Assembly (NCBI RefSeq): GCF_964340395.1
Contig: NC_135556.1
Location: 25,387,723 to 25,451,722 of the forward strand
From: Glandiceps talaboti
Lineage: Eukaryota; Hemichordata; Enteropneusta; Spengelidae
Direction of reading: 5' to 3'
DNA: 64,000 bases
How positions within the stretch are numbered: position 1 is the stretch's first letter; each line of letters begins with the position of its first letter. The notes under the pieces are model-generated. The model made no database searches, was not told the DNA's origin, and was given only the letters and a program-made list of their open reading frames with translations. Below are positions 1 through 14,593 of the stretch, in pieces. The position numbers and the translations under genes were made by a program.

Positions 1-3000
1 TATAGGTATGTTCTACAACAAATGGCCTCATTGTGCCTAGTACTCTACAGATGCTCCACAGGAAACAAAATTTTGGAAATAAATTTTAAATCAAACATGA
101 CCTTTCTATGAAATATTACTAAAATAATAAGATGGCAGGTGAATAGTCCAATTGTTCAAACACAACTTATTATAAGTATACATATAGTTGTTTACTTTGG
201 CTATTATCACAAAGGGTTATTGTGACTGCTATTAACACCAAACATACTTCTCACAAGATGTGGAAAGGTCATGGGAAAGTTAGACAAAAAACTGTACTCC
301 TGTATCACAATGTATAGTATACTTGGCTGTCAGCTATAGTTCCTGAAACAGCACAGGTAACCTTGAAACTGCTATCATTCCAACATGACCACTTCCTTTC
401 TTTACAGCCACACAACAGTAGCAAATTAGTATTCCCTTACAGAACTCAAAACTACTGATCACACGACAGCACATCCAGGGAAGGGGTGTCACGGAACAAG
501 AACTTAAACAGGTCTAACTTAGTGTGCACAGAGTCCAGACTGTAACTGCTTTGGCAAATTCTAGCCTTGATCAGAAAGAAACATTAGAAGTGAAATGGTA
601 CAATGGTAGCACTTTGACTACCCAGGCTTGTCGTGCTTGTAAATCTACACTACATATGTATATTCATGTATTTTGTCCCTTTATATTGTCACCTGTCAAA
701 CAAGGACACATTACTTGAAAAATAGTACACTGGAAAGAAATGATGTATTAAGGCAAGACTTTCTACAGGATCCTGTTTCACAGCAAATGAGTATTAAAAA
801 AGCTTGATTCCTCAACTAGTTTCATGCCTCAGCAGGCTTTTTCAAGATGATTTGAATTTAATTCAATTTTACTGTACCCATCAAACTTTTTTGTACAAGA
901 ACCATAATGCTTATGACCCTGTGTTGCCCTTATCAAAACACAAATTGTAAATGTTTACTGACCAGAGATACCATAATGCACTAGTCTGAAAGTCATCACC
1001 TGTTTTGAGTTTTCAGTCTAAAAATCTCATTAGCCCTCATCCACGTCACAACAATCAATTTACCGTGATTGAAAGTAGTTTCACTGACACAACCCTACAC
1101 ACACATTTACCAAATATAACAAGAATCTCAAGAAAAGTGTTGCCTCAAAAATCAGGCCAAATTTGCACCTCAACAATGTGATTGTTTTGTCATGAACAAA
1201 TTGTACACAACACACCTATTATAAGTAAATCTAAAAAAGCACAACCAACTTTCAGACCACTAGTTATTTGACTTTATATCTTTCAATCAAGATTCACATT
1301 TTTTACCCAATTCATGAATCTTTAGTACAGTGTGATTATTCTATTTGAACAATTTCAAAACAAGACTTCCTATGTAAAATCTCCCGGGACACCACTCCTG
1401 ATCCCCAATTCAGTTGTGACGTCTTTCAATGGAATAACTACCTTGGATGACCTAGCACACCTCACTGACTAAATATTGTATTAGACTTATCAAGCAAGCA
1501 ATTCTGAAGTAGAAGTTACACACTCAAAGCCAGACACTTCAGATTTCTCACCATGACAAAATTGTGGAAATATATATGACAAAAAACTATTAAGTTATCA
1601 TGTTAATAAATGTTCTTGTTCTCTAAGCATAGGCCTACTTGCATCATCTGTGTCAAATAAGGCATCAAATATGCACAAATGACACGTTAACGTGACCTCT
1701 GTCTCTGTACCATGTTTACAGACTAAGTCTAACTTTGCTAAAATCCTTACCATGGTATACATGTATGGTAAGAATGAAATAAATAAAGCATTTGCTTAGT
1801 GTTACAGTGTACTGCAGGTCAATCCTTTTTGGTCATGGTCACATCACACTTTGGATAATGAAAACAACACTTGACACATATTCATACTTGCTTACTTACT
1901 TATGTACATAATTATAATCACAAGAGTTGGTTGTTTTCTCTTCTTATTTTTTCTTCTTTTTTTTGGGGGGGGAGAGAATATTTAACTCTATATCATGTCT
2001 AATAGCAACCCATATTCTATTTGTATCCACATTTTAAAATGATAATATTGGGGCACTACAATAGGAACTCTTTCCCATACTGTTTCAACTCACACACAAT
2101 TTGACATTTAAACACCAGAAAACATTGTGAAAATACTTCATACCAATTTCAGTGCAACTTTAGATTAAAGTTTCATGAGTGCTGTACCGGCAAAGCAGGG
2201 TGTCTGTCTGTATATATGAATGTTAGTTAATGAAGTAAAAGAAACACTAGACAGATTGCTGTGGTATTTGGTGAAGGTCATAATGTTACATGTAATGATG
2301 TATGCAACTTGTCAAGGTTTCACACCACATAAGATAAATATACAATAATTGCTAAACTTTTCACATCAAACTTACAAATACCAACCACTCCTAAAACCAT
2401 ACATTTTCAGAAAGTTTTTGACCTCATAAATATAATTCTGTAAAGACTAAAGAATAGATAATCCTTAAACTTCCTGTCACATGACCTGACAGGTTTATGA
2501 CAACAATCCTCTTTAATATGCCAATGACTTGTCAAACAATTAAACTGTATGTAAATTTATTCACACAGAAAAGGTAACACACACACAAATTAAAATCTCC
2601 AACAAAACAATAGTTTGGCAGCTCTACCAGCCACCAGTACACCACACTACAAATTGTAACAAAACGTCCAAATGTCAATGATCCAAAAACAGTAAATTAT
2701 CTTAAAACTTTTTGACCTCCTGCTTATAATTCTGTAAATAATGGATATTTTCTTTGTAACTTCCGATCACATGACACTTTGCCAGTATGGTTCACAAAAA
2801 AGTTTTGGTTGACTGGCTGATGTGTGATATCACCTTCAAGGAGGTGGTACTTATGGGAAGCAGATGCAAACACAAAAACAAGACCTCTTTCATATACCAT
2901 TGAATAATTGCGTTAAATATTTCTGTAACTGCAACATAATATTTTCTTATAGTCAAATGTGACAACTGAAGTCACCTATTTCAATGCAGATCTGTTCTCA

Positions 3001-3769
3001 GGAAAATCACCAAAAATGGTTTAATTTCCAAAAAAATGGATTGTCTGGTAGCTTATCAGACAGCTGTAAGTTGTATCAAACACATCAAAGTAATATCCAC
3101 CTTTCGTGACCCATCAAAACCTTTTTGACTGCTGTTTTTGTCTAAAAAAAAGGAGTAATTTGGAAAAACCCTGCTTATCAATAGGAAGCCATACAAAACA
3201 AGTTAGGTTAACACTTTACAGACATTTTGAAACGAGATTAGTAGAGATGATAAATGAGTCAAATATGCTAATCAAACTATATCCTCCTACACATTGTGAT
3301 TTCAGTCTGAACAAAATAGTGACACACCTTACTTAGTCTGCAAAAAATCAAACACATGCCATACTTTATAACAGTGAAGACTATACAAGTACACACAAGT
3401 TGATGTATTCCTCACTTCAGAATGTGGATCTCAATGAGGTAACTTAAAACAGTGTACAGTACAAACGACAACCAGTGTTGACAATTTCATTCTTGTGAAA
3501 GGAGAATCTGTCAATACAGACTTGATTTCTGTGACAGATTCACCAAGACTACAGTATAACCCAGTTACCAGTTTTTTAAAAACCAAAATCACTCTTTCGA
3601 CACAATTTTCAGTCTTCAACTGAATCATTGTGCTTAGAAAGATTTCGTGACTGGACATCACAAGTATGATACCAACCATACATACCATTACCAAAGCAAT
3701 TGAGCCAGCCATCTTTTATTTAATTGAGGTGATCACATACATATTTTTCAAATTCACCAAGCATGGTTC
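1..3769. other. No recognisable gene
   Basis: AT-rich sequence without supported exons. A 93-codon minus frame at 3431-3712 starts with a hydrophobic stretch but has no other support. Confidence 0.6.
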
Positions 3770-3770
3770 T

Positions 3771-3956
3771 CCTCACTAGCCAACATGTCAAAGTTCAACA
3801 CTGCTGGTCATCCTAGGTCCTCACTAGCCAACATGTCAAAGTTTAACACTGCTGGTCATACAAGGTCATCACTAGCCAACATGTCAGAATTCAACACCGC
3901 TGGTCATCCTAGGTCCTCACCAGCCAACATGTCAAAGTTTAACACTGCTGGTCAGC
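3771..3956. repeat. 48-bp tandem repeat, about 4 copies
   Basis: Unit begins CAACATGTCAAAGTTCAACA with 48-bp spacing. A multiple of three leaves a plus frame open as a 16-residue repeat; no gene signals support it as coding. Confidence 0.9.
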
Positions 3957-3973
3957 CTCACTCACAGTCATGA

Positions 3974-6900
3974 ACATTACAATTTACATCAGTCAATTAT
4001 GGACAAATCTGCTTGGACAACTCTCACCATACACTCCATCATCCACACAATGTCATGATTTACTAAATTAGTGAGAGTCAATGCTGTATCAATAACAAAT
4101 ACTTGATTTGCAATGTATAAATCTGGTGTCAAAATCTAATTTCACATAATCATAACAAATACTTGATATTTTCAACACTGATACTATAATTTATGCAATG
4201 AATAAGTTATCTATACATAGCATCTCAATTTTATACAAATATTAACTTTTTATTTTAAATTGAAAATTGGTGGTTAAGACAGGCTATGCATTGTGTTAAT
4301 ATGGTTGATGATGCAAAATGTATTCAATTTGATATTAGTAACTATTTTAAATCAGTTTGGAAAATACTTTATACTTACATATACATCTGTGTGCACACAC
4401 AAAAAACATACAAAAACAAATGTACATTGAAATTTGGGTTACAATAACACATGGCCAATAATGGGGATAGCTAACTATGATGAAAATAGTTGTCAGACTG
4501 ATATTATTATAGTAATTGCCAAACGAAGAAAAATTGTCATTTTTGAACCCTGGGTGAAAACAAGACTCAGTCAGTCATTTGGAATAGTGACGTCATTTTC
4601 AAATCCCAACTCAAGTAAATTAAATCTACTCTGAGTGTCAAATAGCATATTCCACACGGGATGTGTATATTTACTATTTCACCCTGGATGGTAATAGACA
4701 CTCCAATAAGAAAACATATTGATCACCACAATTAGGTAGCTAACATCAGTAACGATTTACGACTCTATATGGGATGCACCGTACCGTATCTGTAACAGTA
4801 CAACACTATTCTTTCAGTTTCATTACATTAAAACATTCCTGGGCGATGGCTACGAAACAAATTATTTCTGTCCATACCACCTCAAAACAACTGAATACAG
4901 CATGCATAACTATACACAGTGACACAAGTTTTAGCTATATAAAGTTCACACGAATGGCCTGATTGGTCCATTTCTCACAGTCGACAAGAGGAGACTGTGG
5001 TATTTTATCAGTTTTACTGATAAGGAACAACACTGGAAAATACGTATATGGTCGTATATGGTTAGAGCATAGACATTGGAGAGTAGAAAAAACTTCAGGT
5101 TAAAACAAGATTGAAACATCCTGATGTGAACGGAAACAGTACTACTTTGTGAACAACAAATGCCCTGACAAAATCCCTCATACATGGTACACAAACAAGA
5201 CGAACATTTTGTCAATAGCGGAAATTGTTATCGTTGAATCGTTTGTCGGTAAAACTACAACAGCATACACATTTTCTACGATATTGTTTATCTCGATAGC
5301 TACTGAACTGGTAGTCTTTCTCACATTTCGCCCTTTCCGTCTTAGATCTACCATAAGGCATTATGTTGTCTTGCCAAGCTTACCGCTTGGTTCTCGACCG
5401 CTGATCGTTCAATGTACAGTGTTGTGGTCACGCACTACTCGCCTCACCATACTCCAGTGTCTGCCATGAACTCGTTACACACCAAGCATGACCACGATGT
5501 CACTCGATCTCAAACTACCCCTGAAACCCACGATATCAACAAAGATTCATCATAACGGGCGATGTCAGATCGCCCAGATCTATATAAAATTAGCAGTATA
5601 CCAACGATTCCGAAAGACAGTTTTGCGATTGATCGTGTGTACAGTGTTACTGTTGTGGAACTAGCACTGGCAGTCACTCACAGACTGAACAGCAACAAGC
5701 TGAACTATCAATATCGTCAAGTCCCCTCGATTACAGGTTATATTTAAGTACCAACCTTCTCTATATACGTTCCTTGCACTGCAAAATGATGTATAATCCT
5801 CGGAATGAGATGGAAAGGGGGTGAAAATGTGACGATTTCTCCCTCATTCTGTCCGCTACACTTCATCAAATTCCAATTCTTCGGCGCTCAGCTGAACACA
5901 GTACTCAACGACTTCCTGTCGCTCAACATAATACATGTATCTGTGCGCCCGGACTATTTTTTTGTGGTAAAGCTTGACATGCACATAAAACCAAAGATAA
6001 TCTCACAAGAAATATGTAATATGAATGGGTACAACATTCTTTGTTTTAATAACGTAATTATTTCTTATCATATTTAATGAGATAAATATATTTAATGAGA
6101 AATGTTCAATCGCGGATGAATATATTATCGAGGTGAAGCTCCACCCAATTCTGCAGCTACAATAATTGAAAGGACTAAATAACGGGCTAGGCTGAAAGAT
6201 AAAGAAACTGCACTGTACGTGCAGGGAAACACATTGTGTGGTGTCCCCAGGTTGTACAACGACGTCTTAGAAAACATCACCTTTACAAGATCTTACAGTT
6301 GTAAATGAAAGACAAACTTTTCTTTCTCCGTCAGCCCAGTTTTACATTGTACAATTTACTCCGATACAATCGATCAACTTGTCATGACTTTACGTGAAAG
6401 TTCTGCCCACGCATAATTGTAGAACCCGAGCACTCACTTTAGACTAAATGAAAGACTGGTATTTGCATAAAACAAGGTGAATAAATAAGCAGGATGATGA
6501 AAAATGGTTGGATTCGCGTGCGTGAGTCACCATATTGAAGAAAGGTTCTCATGGTACAATGGTAGTATAGTAGGTGAGAAGTACTGGGTCGACTTCTGGT
6601 TGTAGTGCATGCTATTAATTATCGTAATTATCTCACACAAAAAGAACAAGCTTTATATGCGAAAAAAATTATTCGCAGAGATCTCTATGACAACCTCACT
6701 TTTGTAAGTGAACTTGCAGGAGGCCCTCCTTACTGTGGGAGCGACGAAGATTTCGTCTGTGAATGTTCACTTTTAAAACACAGAATATATACTTTTTAGA
6801 TGCTCCACAAGATTGAAACAAAATTTGAACACTGAAGCTATTCCAAATCAATTGTTTTACATGTATTAAAACAAAATGCGTTTTTTCCAAATCACGATTT

Positions 6901-9900
6901 ACAAATGTAAACACTAAACACAAAATGTACACTTCCCAAAGCTGTGATTTTAACACAGAATAGGCATATAAATGATATATACTTTTCAAAGCGACGATAC
7001 AAAGAAACACGGAATATGCACTTCTTATGCAATTTTTCGCAACATATCTAAACTGAGAAAGGGGTAGGAAGACGGCATCACGTGATTTGCAGAGAAAGTA
7101 TCCGAGAATTGCATGTATACCTACTATTTTTTACACTGAAATTAGTGAACATCGCTTGCTATTCAAAAGCAGAGCCAATTATACCACGACCAACTATTAC
7201 AGTAATATTTTACAACTGTATAGTGATTTTGTTTATTGCTTTGATTTTGCCAAAATCACATTTTCAGACACAAGAGCCATGGTATGGTCATTTTGTTTTA
7301 CACAATTCTTCATCTGCCTGTTCACCATCGAACGTACGTTCTCTTCGACTTTATCAGTGGTCTTGGTCAAAATGATGAACTCCACCAAAGCTGACTTATC
7401 CTGACCGACGGGTCACTTGTTTACGTGTAATACCTCATCAAATTAAGTTTTCTGACATATCAAGATTTTTAATGTACTACGCTACAAGTAATTTTTTGTG
7501 AAATGTTTATTTAATGATACAGTGTAATATATGATTTATGTATTTATAGTATTAATAGGATAATAAACACGTTTACAAGGCTTTTGTGTGTTTGATATTC
7601 AAAGTACTGTTATGAGTCTGATCAGTAATCTATAGAGCTGTCTTCAATTTTATATTTTCTGCGTTGTTCTACCGATTGCTGGATATCTATAGTTTACATA
7701 GAGCTAAAATGTTGCGTTCCGAAGTGGTCCGGGAAGTGGCCATACAGGATAGAACCTCGACATGAGCACACTGTTCTAATTTTATAATACTTTCAAAATT
7801 TGTACATATTGCCAAGAAGGTCAGATCTGTCAGGCGTGATGTATTTTGTATTAGTTCATTTACTACATATTAATTTATCATTGATGACCAGTAACCCCTC
7901 TGTGTCAAAGTTTTGTCTTGGTTTATTTTTGTCACCTTTCTCTATGTTGGCCGTTCGACTCACCGTGTTCTGTTTCTTCAAGCAAGAGCATCATGTCATG
8001 AAATCATCTTCTTGAGAAATCTCCCGTTTATCTGCGAAACTGGTCTGAAATTAATGTATCTTTTTTAGTTCATTCACAGTAGTTATATTACATGTAAAGA
8101 TTTTAGCATGTTTCATATATTTCCTTTACATTCATCCTGACTTAGTCCTGCTTGCATGCGGAGTAATCCGGGACTCGATTCTGACAATTGTCGCTCCTAG
8201 AGTCAAGTCAGTAATACAGACTCGTGCACCGTCATGTAAGCAGGACCAATCCTGACTGTATGTTTTGGGTGTCAATGATTGCAACATTCAGGTACTTTGT
8301 GTCGTTGCACTTTGTAATACACTGCAGTAGGCCTTATAACAACTTACTGTTTTTACAAATTTACTTTTTTTAGGTCGTGTGGATTATATCAGTTATGTAG
8401 GTATGTCTTTCCTAAAATATAGAAATTATCCAGTAGAATACATAGTAAATTGTATTACAAGCGCGCGTGGGGTGGTGGGGGTGGAAATGATACAGGACCT
8501 ATGAGCAAAACTATAGTGACTTATGATCAGATCCAACTTGCATGTCTTTTCATCGTTATTTACATTCATAACATAAAATGCAATATTCAATAATAAAGCT
8601 ATTTCAAGTTGCGATTTTTAAGAATTCTGTCAACGTAGAGGGCGTGATTCTTTGTCGAAAGACTTTTATAGAAAGTATAAATGTAGTGCTTCACCTCCAT
8701 ATGAACATATAGACAATATAAGGGATATAAAAACTCAATATGAGAGGGTCTTGTATCAGTCACCTTTAACCAGACGAAGGAAGTGGAATAAATACTACAC
8801 TTATATTTGAAAAGGCGTGTAAAGTCACAGTTTCAAGTTGACTTCGAGTAACCCCTTCTGAGGTGTATTATGTTGACACACCCATTACACATACAAAGTG
8901 ACTGTAGCGGATACCTGTCATGATTGCTTCGTGTCAGATTTCAGCCAGGTAGTGAGAAACGTGTGGTTTATCAGTAATTATTACAAGGATGCATTCAGGA
9001 AGGTAAAACACATCACGACCCTGACATATTTAGGATAAGGATGTAAGGGAAAGTGAAAAACGCAGAAATTCTCGTTTTGTCGTACATTACTTAAGGGTGG
9101 TATGGTTATGGTTTTGTAGCGGACGTGGAGATCTTTGCTACACAGTGTAATGTGGTAATGACACACATTTTAACCATACAAATAATAAACTTACACCACA
9201 CATTAATTTGTTCATTACATTGCACATGGGCATTTAGACACGTTTTAAAATGAGAGGTCACCTTCACATCCAATATATTAGAGTAAACGTGTAGGCCAAT
9301 CATCAATTCAGTTTGTCGGTTTCAAAGTTATGGAACAAAATACGAGATTTATTACTCAAAGGATTGGATTCAAAACATAAAATAAATACTGGATTCTCAT
9401 TCCTTCAATTATTTATTCACCTATTTTCTCAAATTCTGTTTTTATCTTTTTCTCAGTATACATGACCAGATTACTCTGTCCTACAGTTTTTATGTGTAAA
9501 CCCATGACACAGAAACACAAACTTTTGAGTTTACCGACCGGGCGATATTTACCAGAATATTTAAATTGTTTAAGTGATTTTAAGATTATATAGACCATTC
9601 TGGACTATTTCTGGTGATAATGCATAAGAAACATTTAAATGTGTAAAGTTTTGGTTGATGTGATTGCTTTCCAAATGTAACTCTTCAAAAGAAGAACATT
9701 TAGGCAGGACATGGTATTCGTTTGATATATACGGCGGGTTCTACATACAAATTTGTAATATATCTTGATATTTAGTCCCGCCATATCCATATTATCCAAC
9801 ACGTGTAGTGGTAGGCATGTGCAACTAAAACAGGCAAAATTTTACGAAATTCAAAATTTATGTTCAAAAATATATTATATTATATTGTTCAGGTTCAACC

Positions 9901-10520
9901 GTACAAACACATGTAAGCATTTTTTGTTTCAATTCTTTGTTATATTTCATTGCAAACCAATAATTTAACCATTGGTGTTTGCAGACATCTTGTACTCTAG
10001 TAGTACCACTTTGTAAGAATATTTTTCTGGACTTAACATTTCCGGTGCCAACCGCACATATCCAAACCCATAAGAGCATATAGAACGTGTTTAACTGCTG
10101 TGACCCTGGCTTAATTGCCCATTAATGAATCTAGATCAACATGGCGGAAGCTTAGACTTGGCTTGGAAGCCTATTTGATGACAATTCATTCTAGAAAAAA
10201 AATGTAACATTTCTCGTCAGGGACAAAACAAAAATAGCCAAACGACCTGCACATTCTTCGACTACTGTCTCATAGGTTTCACCTGGTTGAAGACCATTAT
10301 ATATATATTTTACATCATTTCCGCCGTACTTTGTACTCGTTTAACGCCTTCGTACCCGCCATTTGGAAACACGTTGAATCGACACAGGAAGAGTTTATTA
10401 TATTTATTCTAGAGGTGTGACCCAGAATGATTTTGACTGAAGATTCCAAGATTAATTTGACTCACATACGACCAAAAGCAGCGACAGGCATTATGGGGTC
10501 CTTTATACAACGACAACCCG
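3974..10520. other. No recognisable gene; some promoter-like sites
   Basis: CpG is denser around 5150-5850. Holds a CRE palindrome, a short hairpin with a TATA-like box, a tRNA-like stretch (6545-6605) and a fold-back near 8.2 kb. No exon chain found on either strand. Confidence 0.55.
4588..4595. promoter_or_regulatory. Full CRE palindrome TGACGTCA
   Basis: Exact 8-bp CREB/ATF consensus. No gene assigned nearby, so function is uncertain. Confidence 0.3.
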
Positions 10521-10521
10521 C

Positions 10522-10662
10522 CATTCATTCATTCATTCATTCATTCATTCATTCATTCATTCATTCATTCATTCATTCATTCATTCATTCGTGCATTCAT
10601 TCATTCATTCATTCATTCATTCGTTTATTCATTCGTGCATTCACTCATTCGTTCGTTCGTTC
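10522..10662. repeat. (ATTC)n microsatellite
   Basis: About 35 tetranucleotide units with a few GTGC/GTTT interruptions. Confidence 0.97.
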
Positions 10663-10839
10663 CATCAGCGGTTTTACAATCAGACTATTCTCGACAGTCA
10701 CTGATCGAGTTAGCTACCTATTTGTTTTGTTTTGTTACTATACTAGAGTAGAGTACGTAGTACATACATGTATATTGTGCCCTTTACATAATTGTTTTAT
10801 GGTATACCTATACAATTTTGCTATTTCACTCTAGGATCA

Positions 10840-12540
10840 ATAAGGTATTTCACATTCCTATTTTTTATAATATTGTAACTTTACATGTCATTTATTATAT
10901 ACGTCCATATTATCAATAAATCATTACACCCCAAAATAAATCACTCCGAGCGACTCAGGTGAAGAGTGTCTATGCCCATGACAGTGTTGTCAATATTTTA
11001 CATAATACACAAAAGGTCAGCATTCACTCACGAACCGAGAATATTTTTGTGTTGACTCAACTAACGAAAAGTGAAACAAGTTGAAGCGTGTCGAAATGTG
11101 CCGCAGAGATACTATGTAGCTTTACTACGATGTTTTTCCATGTATTCCTTGCTGAAATTACATGTACTATGGTAAATATAGATATTTGTAATAGCTAAGC
11201 TTACAACACTAAATTGATACATGTATATCATATCATTTCTAAACACGGTGACCGGGCACGCTAATCAATGATTTTGTCATATATTTTTTTTGGACAAAGC
11301 AGTCGAAATCTTTCATTTACAACGACGCTTTGAATATCAACTATTTTCGAGCTTCTCGCCCAAGACTTAGGATTAGTTTGTTACCTTTATTTATTGTTTA
11401 TTTTCAGCGAATATTTTTCATTCTTTCTATGGGAAATAGATACTCATATCTTGGTGGCAATTTGAAAAGTTTCGCTGACAGATTTCAATAGTCTGGAATA
11501 AAAACGGTAGGTTGGTTTGACTGTTGCCGGTATGTACACACTAGCTCAAAACAAACGCGTGGACATATCAAGTGGTAAAAATCTCGAGGCTACGGTTTAT
11601 TTTATGTAAAGAAAAACTAATATGTAATTTGTAAACCAGACAATAAAATGTTCTCAGAATATGACGTCATTAGATGACACATATGTTTCAATATGTCGCG
11701 ATCCGGTTCTAAGAAACCTCAAAGACTAAGAAAAAAATCGATTGATACTATCATTTTCATTAATGAGGTGAATATTTACGATTTCATAAGTCATGCTCTT
11801 ACTATTTATCAAAAGTATGCGGAAAGGGTATAGTCTCAGCCCCGGTAAGTGTCGGGCGCCCTCATGCATCGACCAACCCCTTTCGCCAGTGAGGGCGGAA
11901 TAACACAATCGTTACGGTCTGCCAAAAAGGTTGGTTTTAAAAACTGATAAATGTAAAAAAAAAATTTAAAAAATGTCATTCGACAGAGTTTATGAAAACT
12001 ACAACACATTTCAACGGTAAAAAAGAAGTTAGAAAGTACGTAACATTTGCATTAAAGTTCTTGCCCACAGTGGTGGGCCTTCCCCTATAGGTTCTAATAC
12101 AATATGTTATGTTTACCACTTATATCATTTGCTATCTAAGGAACTCTTTTTATACATAGATATTTGTAGAACATGAACATGAACCAAATGCTGATATATT
12201 GATAAGTGTGTTATAACCTGCAAATACAAACATCAAAATCTCACATTATGAGTGTAATCGACCAAACTTATTTCTTAGACCTACTTTGCAAATCAAGGAT
12301 AGAATTACTTTGCATGATCACTTTCATTCATCTAGGTAAGAATCTTGGGCAAATACTAGACTTACCAGTACAGCAGTTTTTGAGTTTAAACCTTTTGCCC
12401 CCAAAATAACATTTTGACCTAATTTGCATATGACAGATCTGATCATTTGACTTTTAAAGTTTCTGTATCTAAGGTAACATTAATAAATGGTAAACTGACC
12501 CTGCGTTTTTTAAGTATGTCATTTACACACCTATGCATAC
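10840..12540. other. No recognisable gene
   Basis: AT-rich. Contains a CRE and a GC-rich structured stretch at 11821-11897; no exons seen. Confidence 0.6.
11662..11669. promoter_or_regulatory. Full CRE palindrome TGACGTCA
   Basis: Second exact CREB/ATF site in the gene-poor left part of the window. Confidence 0.25.
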
Positions 12541-12547
12541 ACATAAA

Positions 12548-12670
12548 CACAGACATACATACATACATACATACATACATACATACATGCATACATACAT
12601 ACATACATACATACATACATACATGCATACATACATACATACATACATACATACATACATACATACATAC
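12548..12670. repeat. (ACAT)n microsatellite
   Basis: About 30 tetranucleotide units with ATGC interruptions. Confidence 0.97.
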
Positions 12671-13332
12671 CTCATTCTTGCACACCAGAGCTGTTATTTC
12701 TTCTGCGACACTGCGAAATAACATCGCTTTTTGGATGCTTTTTATGACAATGACATACCCCCCCCCCCCTACACACACACACACATGTACAAATTCACCA
12801 TGCCTATAGATCTCCTGTTCAGTTGTGCTGAAAAAATGGTTTTAGAAAAAAAAGAGAATTACAATCAAAATGCCATAAAATCAGTTTAAGCTTTATTACA
12901 TGTAATAAATCTTGTCATTACAGAAAATACAAATACATGGAACTGTAAACTGTAAACTACTATACTTTACATACATACACATCACTGCGTCGATAACTGT
13001 TCCTAAATGTAATATTCTGTTACCTAAACAGTTTATCAAAACATTCACAGATTGTCAGTAGTGACACTTTCTATGTGCAATAGATTTATGATAGAAAATT
13101 TACTGATACCCAATGTATAGTATTCTGAAATATAAAATAAAATATGCACATAATTTGTACTTGTGAAATCAAGCAATAAAGTATCAAAAACTGTAGTCAG
13201 TAGTCTGCATAGCAAAACTGATTGAACTTTAACAGTTCACATACATAACATTGACAAAGTACAACAAATTCTGTAAATGATATGTGCCCATGCAGTGGGA
13301 ACTTGGAATACAGTCTCTAGTCTAGAATGCAA

Positions 13333-13518
13333 GACATCAGGTAGGTTACTATGACATCAAGGAGGTTACTATGGCATCAAGTAGGTTACTATGACATCAA
13401 GAAGGTTACCATGACATCAAGGATGTTAATATGACATCAAGGAGGTTATGGCTACAAGGAGGTTACTATGACATCAAGGAGGTTATTTTGGCATCAAGGA
13501 GGTTACTATGGCATGAAG
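13333..13518. repeat. 20-bp minisatellite in candidate 3' UTR
   Basis: About nine degenerate copies of a unit containing GACATCAAGGAGGTTACTAT. Confidence 0.9.
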
Positions 13519-14228
13519 TTGGTGTTTACTAATGTTATAAAAAATAATATCTTCATAGATTGATTCATAGTTTTTCAGATAAGCAATATTTGAGTCTCTT
13601 CTTGAGTAAAAATTTTCAAAGGGACCCGTTTGGGGGGCTAAAAATTGACCCAGCATTTGAAGTTTGAGTATTTTTATTCAACACTACATTTTCTGAACTA
13701 GATGGTGTGTTGTTCATTCAATGTGCATTCTTATAATAATTCATAATACATTTCAACCATTCACAGTAACATGTAATGGTCAATTCTGAGCATTTCAGCA
13801 TTATGAAAACATGTTCATATTGCTGATTTGCTGTCAATCATCATTAATTATGTAAATAAAAATATGTAAATGTGTACAAGCATTCACTATAACAACAAAA
13901 TACACATGCATGGTGCAACACCCTCTTCTTATTTACCACAACATTTACAATATTGACTATAACATCATATGCAATGCATCAATTCTTAAAACACATTTCA
14001 CTTGTTTCTAAACAAGATAACAGAGATCAAGAAGTAAACTTAAAAACTGTTTTGACAACATGTACTATATATGTATCAAATCCTTAAGTAGTTTACATAC
14101 AGCCATTAAACCATGATTATAATATCACTGAACCTTGAATTTACTATAATTGATAAATTTGTATCTCAGAAGACATCAACAGATGCTTGTTATTTTGAGC
14201 AACTTTTCAATGCTTACTTTGAGATCTA

Positions 14229-14302
14229 TCCAACCAACCAACCAACCGACCAACCGACTGACCAACCAACCAACCAACCGGCCGGCCGGCCGACCGACCG
14301 AT
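14229..14302. repeat. CCAA/CCGA/CCGG tetranucleotide tract
   Basis: Compound tetranucleotide repeat moving from CCAA to CCGG to CCGA units. Confidence 0.93.
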
Positions 14303-14593
14303 TAATTTGATTGGCATTCTAGCTTCAGATATAAACAACACTGAAGAACAACATATCAACTTACTATTCAAAGAATGCTGTTGCTTTTCACTACTTGTTT
14401 GTGATCTCTAACATCTACAATAAAGCTTTTAGACAATGAAATATTGTCAATTTTGAACGGTAACTTGGAAATGTTTGCAAAGATACATTCCATCTACTAA
14501 GACATTGATCACAAAAAGATGCTCCTTATTAAATATTAATACAAATGTATCTCCAAAATCTAATTTACTATTATAAAGGGACTATATTTCACT

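Noticed and set aside
3431-3712. 93-codon minus frame with hydrophobic start resembling a signal peptide
   Set aside because: No splice partners, family similarity or codon evidence; AT-rich non-coding surroundings.
10140-10160. ATGGCGGAAGC start-like sequence on the plus strand
   Set aside because: Stops after four codons (TAG) with no donor before it.
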